64,000 bases of DNA from Aquarana catesbeiana (taxonomy: Eukaryota > Chordata > Amphibia > Anura > Ranidae): the NCBI RefSeq assembly GCF_042186555.1, contig NC_133330.1, positions 344,813,165 through 344,877,164 of the forward strand. The letters are read 5' to 3'. The notes below the pieces were generated by a model. The model was not told the origin of the DNA. It searched no databases and saw only the letters and a program-made list of their open reading frames with translations. A program made the position numbers and the translations under genes. Shown one piece after another: positions 57,496 to 64,000 of this stretch. How positions within the stretch are numbered: position 1 is the first letter of the stretch; each line of letters starts with the position of its first letter.

Positions 57496-57843
57496 AACAG
57501 TGAGCGGTCTTTATTACAGGAAGCCTCACACTGGATTCGAAAATTCAAGAAGACACATTTATTATCCCCCAGTTCACATTTATTAGTTTTCTACAAGTCA
57601 CAGAAATGATTGGCACCTGAACCGTCTCCATTACTGGCAGATTTTAGGCCATACAAAGAAGATTGTCCCACCCAATCTCTGCATTCTTCACGTCTAGACA
57701 ACCAATCATCAATCATACCACAGCAACACATCGCAATGGAAAATCTGTCCGAATTCCCGGGATGATGAGATCTTTAACTTTGATGATAATTCTAGATAAT
57801 CTTATATTTAGTACAGCTGGTAAAGGGAGTATATGGGAGTATA
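57496..57843. other. No gene recognised
   Basis: Short apparently unique spacer between two minisatellites. Confidence 0.5.
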
Positions 57844-58875
57844 TGTGACTGGGGTTATGTGGGGGGGGGGGGGGGGATATATGTCTGTGGTTATATGGGG
57901 GGGTTATATGTGACTATGGGTTATATGGGGGGGTATATGGGACTGGTTATGTGGGGGGGGGTATATGTGACTGGGGTTATATGGGGGGGGGGTATATGGG
58001 ACTATGGTTATATGGGGGGTGGGGGGTATATTTGACTATGGTTATTACGGAGGTATATGGAGCTATGGTTACATGGGGGGGTATATGGGACTGGTTATGT
58101 GGGGGGGGGTATATGTGACTGGGGTTATATGGGGGGTATATGGGACTATGGTTATAAGGGGGGAGTATATTTGACTATGGTTATATCGGGGGTATATGGA
58201 GCTATGGTTACATGGGGGGTATATGGGACTATGGTTATATGGGGGTATATGTGACTATGGTAACGTGGGGGGGTATATGGGGACTAGGGTTAAATGGGTG
58301 GGGGGGGGGGTATAATGTGACTATGGTTATATGGGGGGTATATGTGACTATGGTTATATGGGAGGGGGAGTATATTTGACTATGGTTATATCGTGGGGTA
58401 TATGGAACTATGGTTACATGGGGGGGTATATGTGACTACGGTTACATGGGGGGGTATATGGGACTAGGGTTATATGGGGGGGGTGGGGGTATATGTGACT
58501 ATGGTTATATGGGGGGGTATATGTGACTCTGGTAATATGGGGGGGATGTGTGACTATGGTTATATGGGGGGTATATGTGACTCTGGTTATATGGGGGGGT
58601 ATGTGGGGGGTATATGTGACTCTGGTTATATTGGGGGGGTATATGGGGGGTATATGTGACTCTGGTTATATGGGGGGTATATGGGGGGTATATGTGACTC
58701 TGGTTATATGGGGGGGGGTATGTGGGGGTATATGTGACTCTGGTTATATGGGGGGGTATATGTGACTCTGGTAATATGGGGGGGATGTGTGACTATGGTT
58801 ATATGGGGGGTATATGTGACTCTGGTTATATGGGAGGGGGGTATATGGGGGGTATAATGGGGGGTATATAGGCCC
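57844..58875. repeat. G-rich minisatellite, period about 28-30 bp
   Basis: About 35 units of GGTATATGTGACTATGGTTATATGG with G runs of 4-14. Sub-blocks with TGACTCTGG cluster at 58520-58840, where a GGTATATGGGG duplication also appears. Stop-free frames are short because TGA and TAT words fall in several phases. Confidence 0.97.
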
Positions 58876-59280
58876 TCTATGTTCTGTATGTTCTCCTCCA
58901 CACACCTCTCTTCATATCTCTGAGTTGATGGGAGTTATAAAGTGACCTGGAATAGGGAACAATGTAGCGAATGTGACTCATTCACAAACACTGGAGATGT
59001 ATTTATTGTTGCCATAAACTGCAGGATTTTATTACAGCTTTTTAAAGGGGACGTCCATTATAAAATACAACATAGGAACATTTCAGTGGGGTCCTGTCAG
59101 CCCCCCTCTCCCTCTGTATCAATATCAGCTGTGACAATATCTGTGATTGGTCCTAAAGCTGGAGAGCCATCAGTATAGTCAGAAGAATACTGGGAGCAGA
59201 GCTGGGGATGAAAGATAGAGATGCATTAATAATAACAAAAACAATACTAATAATATGAAGAAGACTGGAAATAATATTCA
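58876..59280. other. No gene recognised
   Basis: Apparently unique sequence; a 78-codon plus frame has no features. Confidence 0.5.
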
Positions 59281-59448
59281 AATCAATAATAAAAGTATCA
59301 ATAATAATAATAATAATAACAAAAAAATCATTAATAGCAAAAAAGAAGTAGATAAATGATGTTACTATTAATATCAGTGATAATATTAACAGTAATTAAA
59401 AATAACAACTATAATAACCACAATAAAATCACCACAATAATAACACAA

Positions 59449-59492
<44 letters not shown>
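59281..59492. repeat. (AAT)n-rich microsatellite region
   Basis: Imperfect AAT/ATA triplets, densest at 59299-59320 and 59450-59492 (about 14 perfect units). Confidence 0.9.
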
Positions 59493-59494
<2 letters not shown>

Positions 59495-59904
59495 CCATAA
59501 TTCTATTGTATATTATGACAGAATTATTCATCTTCCTGCACAACATTACATTATAACCCCCAATACAAATTTCTCTGAACTTTAACTATTTGAAACTTTT
59601 TTGTAGAACTACAAACCTCAGCCGTCCTTTGGAGCTCATTATCATTTTTTTGTGGAGGTGTTAACGTGTAGCGGCCCAATGAAATGGCATGTTGGAAATT
59701 GGACGTGACCATTTTTTTTTTTTTGTTGTAACACAATGCACTTCTGCGTGGTTACCATGTGCTGCAATGCAGGTGTGTTGCCCAGGGCTGGTGACAAGGA
59801 TTTTTGACCCCCTAGGCAAAACCTAATTTTGTCGCCCCCTTGGCTCCACACCCTGACTCCACCCCCTTCGCCCTGCCCATGTATACCCCACCTTTTTAAT
59901 GAAG
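59493..59904. other. No gene; likely decayed repeat
   Basis: 59780-59904 (GTCGCCCCCTTGGCTCCAC-like sequence) leads directly into the 24-bp array. The combination is familiar from ranid genomes (memory). Confidence 0.5.
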
Positions 59905-60421
59905 CGCCCATCAAAGCAACCTCACCAGCGCTCATCAAATGCAGCCTCAGCAGCGCCCATTAATGGAGCCCCACCAACGCCCATCAATGCAGCCTCACCA
60001 GCTCCAATCAATGCAGCTCACCAGAGCCCATCAAATGCAGCCTCACAGCGCCCATCAAATGCAGCCTCACCAGCGCCCATTAATGCAGCCCCACCAGCGC
60101 CCATCAATGCAGCCTCACCAGCACCAATCAATGCAGCCTCATCAGTGCTCATCAATGCAGCCCCACCAGCGCCCATTAATGCAGCCTCACCAGCGCCCAT
60201 CAATGCAGCCCCACCAGCGCCCATCAATGCAGCCCCACCAGCGCCCATCAATGCAGCCCCACCAGCGCCAATCAATGCAGCCTCATCAGTGCTCATCAAT
60301 GCAGCCCCACCAGCGCCCATCAATGCAGCCCCACCAGCGCCCATCAATGAAGCCCCACCAGCACCAATCAATGCAGCCTCATCAGTGCTCATCAATGCAG
60401 CCTCACCAGCACCCATCAAAT
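59905..60421. repeat. 24-bp minisatellite, about 21 units
   Basis: The unit is CAGCCTCACCAGCGCCCATC plus AATG, with CAGCCCCACC and CAGTGCTCATC variants. A compound of three units (CAGCACCAATCAATG then CATCAGTGCTCATC) recurs at 60118, 60265 and 60360. Since 24 is a multiple of three, several frames stay open for 163-180 codons. Confidence 0.97.
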
Positions 60422-61434
60422 GCAAGGTAAAAATCAGGTAAAAAATCAGGCAAAATCTGAAGTGGTTAACATCCTCCCCAGCGGGCCCCCCCCCCTCCCG
60501 GGCCCCCATAGTAGCCATACGGCCTATAAGGTATTCCTACACCCCCTACCCATAGACAGGACATGGTTGCGATTCACTGCGGCTTGCTATGTATTTGGAC
60601 TTTGTGGAGGGTCCAGGTTTGGGATTATCACACAGTAACCCCCCATGAAGGAACTTTTCCCGTGACGCCGCACTTTATCAGCCTGCAGTCATTGCAGCCG
60701 CCATTGTCTCTGAGCGGCTGACATGAATCAGCCCCCTGCGAGGCATCTTCATCCAGAAAGTAATTAGAAGGAATGCTCTGCACACCGGGACTCGGCTGTT
60801 GGTGGTTCTGTCTTTGTTGTGGGTGAAAGTCTACAAGTGGAGGCAGAATCGGCTCTCAGGGATGAATCGTGTGCGGTTGGAAGAAGTGCCAAATAGGTGA
60901 GGATCTGCCCCACAGCAAATATAACTCACTCCATAGAAAGGAACGATGTAAGCTGATTGCTGAGGGAGAGGGGGAGGGACTGTCACCACCGGGGCTCTGT
61001 GCTTCTCTATGCAATGCAGGCAGATCATGGCTGGTGGGAGGGGCCACAGCCTCAGCACTCCTCTCGAGTATCCTCAGTCATGATACAATCAGCGGGCTGG
61101 TTCTTGGGAGGAGTTATGCAAATATCAAAAAGCCATGATGGGTAGATGTGAGTCTGGAGGAGGGGGCGTTCCTAGGCAGGCCTTGGTGACGCCCACATGT
61201 GGTGATGGGCCCCCCGTGATTGAAAGAACTGAAATCCAATAAATGAAAGGGGCGGGGCCAGGGACAGGCAGTCTGGGGAGGAAGGGGTAGATGATGCCAG
61301 ATGTCCTCCAGCCAGGAAATGAGGCTGACCCTAACTTGCTGCAGCTTCTAATGCACATGGTGAGAAGCTCACAGTGTGCAGTGAAATCAGAGGAAGCCGT
61401 TTCAGTCCAGGAGAGGAGGCGGTACAACTGTGCA
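60422..61434. other. No gene recognised
   Basis: About 1 kb of apparently unique sequence; frames below 90 codons with no motif. Confidence 0.5.
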
Positions 61435-61925
61435 AGACTAAAGAGGAGGGGCGGAGTCAGGCTTAACAATTGGCGCTGTGAGCAGGATAAGGGGAGGAGC
61501 CTGTACACCTGTGCAATACTGAAGGGGGCGGAGTCAGGCTTAACAATTGGAGCGGATGAGGGGAGGAGCTGGTACACCTGTGCAATACTGAAGGGGAGGG
61601 GCGGAGTCAGGCTTAGCAATTGGCGCTGTGAGCAGGATGAGGGGAGGAGCCTGTACAGCTGTGCAAGACTGAAGGGGGGCGGAGTCAGGCTTAACAATTG
61701 GAGCTGGGAGCAGGATGAGGGGAGGAGCCAGTACACCTGTGCAAGACTGAAGGGGAGGGGCGGAGTCAGGCTTAGCAATTGGCGCTGTGAGCAGGATGAG
61801 GGGAGGAGCCTGTACAGCTGGGCAAGACTGAAGGGGAGGGCGGAGTCAAGCTTAACAATTGGAGCTGGGAGCAGGATGAGGGGAGGAGCCCGGTACACCT
61901 GTGCAAGACTGAAGGGGAGGCTGGA
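61435..61925. repeat. Minisatellite, period about 79 bp
   Basis: About 6.5 units of GGCGGAGTCAGGCTTAACAA, TTGGCGCTGTGAGCAGGATG and AGGGGAGGAGCCTGTACACC plus TGTGCAAGACTGAAGG. Two unit types (GGCGCTGTGAG and GGAGCTGGGAG) alternate; one unit near 61545 lacks the GCAGGATGAG segment. Confidence 0.96.
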
Positions 61926-61939
61926 GGGAGGATTTAAAC

Positions 61940-62095
61940 CAAACTGTCTCAGACACTTTATTCTGTCTCAGACACTTTATTCTGTCTCAGACACTTTATT
62001 CTATCTCAGACACTTTATTGTATCTCAGACACTTTATTCTGTCTCAGACACTTTATTCTGTCTCAGACACTTTATTCTGTCTCAGACACTTTGTA
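61940..62095. repeat. 19-bp tandem repeat, eight units
   Basis: Eight copies of TCTGTCTCAGACACTTTAT, two of them with TATCTC instead of TGTCTC. It follows the 79-bp array directly. Confidence 0.98.
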
Positions 62096-62596
62096 TGACT
62101 CCCCCTCAATGTTCCATGTAACGATGACAGAAATGTATCTTTTATGAGATGACAGATGATGGAGGATACAATCTATGATTGGCCTGTGTATGGACGGATG
62201 ATAATATCTTCTTCCTTCCTCCATAGGTGAGGACACACGGGGTCAATCTCTGCCAAGTTGCTCCCATATTCGGCCCTGGTGGACTGCGATTCCCCCGTCA
62301 TTCGATGGTGTCACTCCTGACTTCCTAAGCTGGTGTCAGATCCCGGGGACCTCCAGCCCCTGACAGGTTCCTTCCCGGCTCCCTCCCCCGCCAGTCCTCT
62401 CATGACATCATTTCTATTTTCTGGCCAATATATAAAACGTCTCGGCGCAGATCTCCCCGAGACGGACGAGGAGCTCCCGGCGATCCGACAATCCGCATTA
62501 CACTTCAAGGACGACTCCACTAAGGAAACAATGTAACGTCCCTCAGTGATACCGAACATCAGTGGATGGAAATAAAATGTTTCTTTCTTATCCTTT
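62096..62596. other. No gene recognised
   Basis: Apparently unique; two overlapping frames of 67 and 82 codons on opposite strands, without features. Confidence 0.5.
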
Positions 62597-62729
62597 AGAG
62601 TGTAAGCTCTACGAGCCAGACCCTCCTATTCCTCCTATTAAATTGTACTGCCCCCCCCTTTACATTGTAAAGTGTTGTATAAACTGTTGGCTCTATAAAT
62701 CCTGTATAATAATAATAATAATAATAATA
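62597..62729 (+). repeat. Repeat R2, diverged copy
   Basis: TGTAAGCTCTACGAGC, then GTAAAGTGTTGTATAAACTG, then TATAAATCCTGTATAAT and an AAT run. It lacks about 10 bp compared with the copy at 4647. Confidence 0.75.
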
Positions 62730-63265
62730 TTTCTATCTGCCGGCAGCCAATGTTCTGCTAGAAATGTTAAACAAATTCAGGTTTCTTTTACAACCATGGC
62801 AACAGTACTCAGATTGTAGACACGATCCTCACCCCCTGATCGTGTCCCCGCAGTGCTGATGAAGGGAAGGTGAGGGTGATCGGTGCTAAGACCCGATACC
62901 AGTGATTGTCGGCTTACAGGGTGTAGAGGGCCCCAAATGTGGCCCCTGACAGAGCCAAAGGGCCACAGATGATGCTCAGTATGTCAGAGACGGCAGGCAA
63001 TCTATAGGAGACGATCAGAGACTGCCGATGTGCAGCGGGGGCTTCTCAGAGACGGAAACCTGCTACAGGAGACAATCCGAGATGAGGATATGAAGGGCCC
63101 ATCACACCGGGCTGGAAAAAACCCCAGTGCAGAAAACATGCTATTTTAGTCATTTGTGAGCATTTTTAGAAGCGATTAGCATTTTTTTCAGCCAGGAAAC
63201 CGCGTTCAAAAACGCAAATCAGAAGATTTTCTTTTTCTGCCTCTAAACGCTGAGCTTATAATATG
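62730..63265. other. No gene recognised
   Basis: Apparently unique sequence up to the Tc1 element. GATACCAGTGATTGTCGG and similar words do not match anything I know. Confidence 0.5.
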
Positions 63266-64000
63266 CATGTAAAAAGTATTCATACCCCTCGAAATTCTCC
63301 ACAGTTTGCCATGCTACAACCAAAAACATAAATGTATTTTATTGGGATTTTATGTGATAGACCAACACAAAGTGTCACATAATTGTGAAGTGGAAGGAAA
63401 ATGATAAATGATACAAATAAATATGTGAAAAGTGTGGGGGAGGGGCATTTGTATTCAGCCCCCTTTACTCTGATACCCCTAACTAAAATCTAGAGGAACC
63501 AATTCCCTTCAGAAGTCACCTGATTAGTAAATAGAGTCCACCTGTGTGTCATTTAATCTCAGTATAAATACAGCTGTTCTGTGGAGCCCTCAGAGGTTTG
63601 TTAGAGAACCTTAGTGAACAAACATCATCATGAAGGCCAAGGAACACACCAGACAGGTCAGGGATAAAGTTGTGGAGAAGTATAAAGCAGGGTTAGGTTA
63701 TACAAAAAATCTCCCAAGCTTTGAACATCTCACGGAGCTCTGTTCAATCCATCATCGGAAAATGGAAAGAGTATGGCACAACTGCAAACCTACCAAGACA
63801 TGGCTGTCCACCTAAACTGACCGGCCGGGCAAGGAGAGCATTCATCAGAGAAGAGCCAAGAGGTCCATGGTAACTCTGGAGGAGCTGCAGAGATCCACAG
63901 CTCAGGTGGGAGAATCTGTCCACAGGACAACTATTAGTCGTGTTCTCCACAAATCTGCCCTTTATGGAAGAGTGACAAGAAGAAAGACATTGGAGGAGGA
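63266..64000 (+). mobile_element. Tc1-like transposon, cut by window edge
   Basis: It begins at about TAAAAAGTATTCATACCCCT (63271), a terminal sequence I recognise from a Tc1 family widespread in fish and frogs. The long untranslated leader (ATTTTATTGGGATTTTATGT and so on) is well conserved. The right half lies outside the window. Confidence 0.85.
63630..64000 (+). pseudogene. Tc1-like transposase, partial, frameshifted
   Basis: The start ATG is at 63630 (MKAKEHTRQVRDKVVEKYKA). After GLGY (about residue 25) the frame is lost near 63700, inside the helix-turn-helix, so the annotated frame ends after 61 codons. The original frame appears to continue downstream in another phase (for example the region near 63880 encoding VTLEELQRSTA). 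The catalytic domain lies beyond the window. Family length is about 340 aa. Confidence 0.85.

Noticed and set aside
56752..57609. 285-codon frame and its antisense partners
   Set aside because: Driven by the 95-bp repeat; both strands are open and unit-length changes shift the frame.

Overview
The window looks like intergenic, repeat-dominated DNA from an anuran amphibian, most likely a ranid frog. The reasons are the AT-rich vertebrate composition, abundant Tc1/mariner remnants, a Tx1-type L1-group retrotransposon (a lineage well known from frogs), and several short interspersed families that I recognise from memory as common in ranid assemblies. The species assignment is an inference. I found no convincing host protein-coding gene, no tRNA or rRNA gene and no CRISPR array. 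Every substantial open frame is either transposon-encoded or a by-product of tandem repeats.

Layout. Positions 1-16565 hold three head-to-tail copies of a 5-6 kb non-coding duplication, with phase points at 1, 4999 and 10425. Each copy starts with a fold-back element and carries a differently rearranged remnant of one Tc1 transposon. In copies 1 and 3 a short element (MITE) sits inside that remnant at the same TTA, but the two inserts belong to different subfamilies. From 16.6 to 40 kb, interspersed repeats, minisatellites and unrecognised sequence alternate. This stretch includes a decayed Tc1 transposon (26.0-27.3 kb) and a 500-base assembly gap (28234-28733). A better-preserved Tc1 element with long inverted repeats lies at 40842-42407.

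The best-preserved element is a Tx1-clade LINE on the minus strand at about 43314-50217. ORF1 is intact (1106 aa, three CCHC knuckles). ORF2 (endonuclease plus reverse transcriptase) is whole except for one apparent extra G. The two frames meet in a TAATG stop-start overlap. The LINE sits inside a 77-bp minisatellite, and the 149 bp on each side of it match with one difference, which suggests a very long target-site duplication or array-specific insertion.

From 50.6 to 64 kb the DNA is mostly minisatellites with periods from 19 to 97 bp, several G-rich, plus one more MITE copy. A further Tc1 transposon with a frameshift in its DNA-binding region runs off the right edge. The density of minisatellites (about sixteen arrays) could mean a subtelomeric or otherwise rearrangement-prone location. 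All similarities to known families are from memory and visual comparison; no alignment or search was run.
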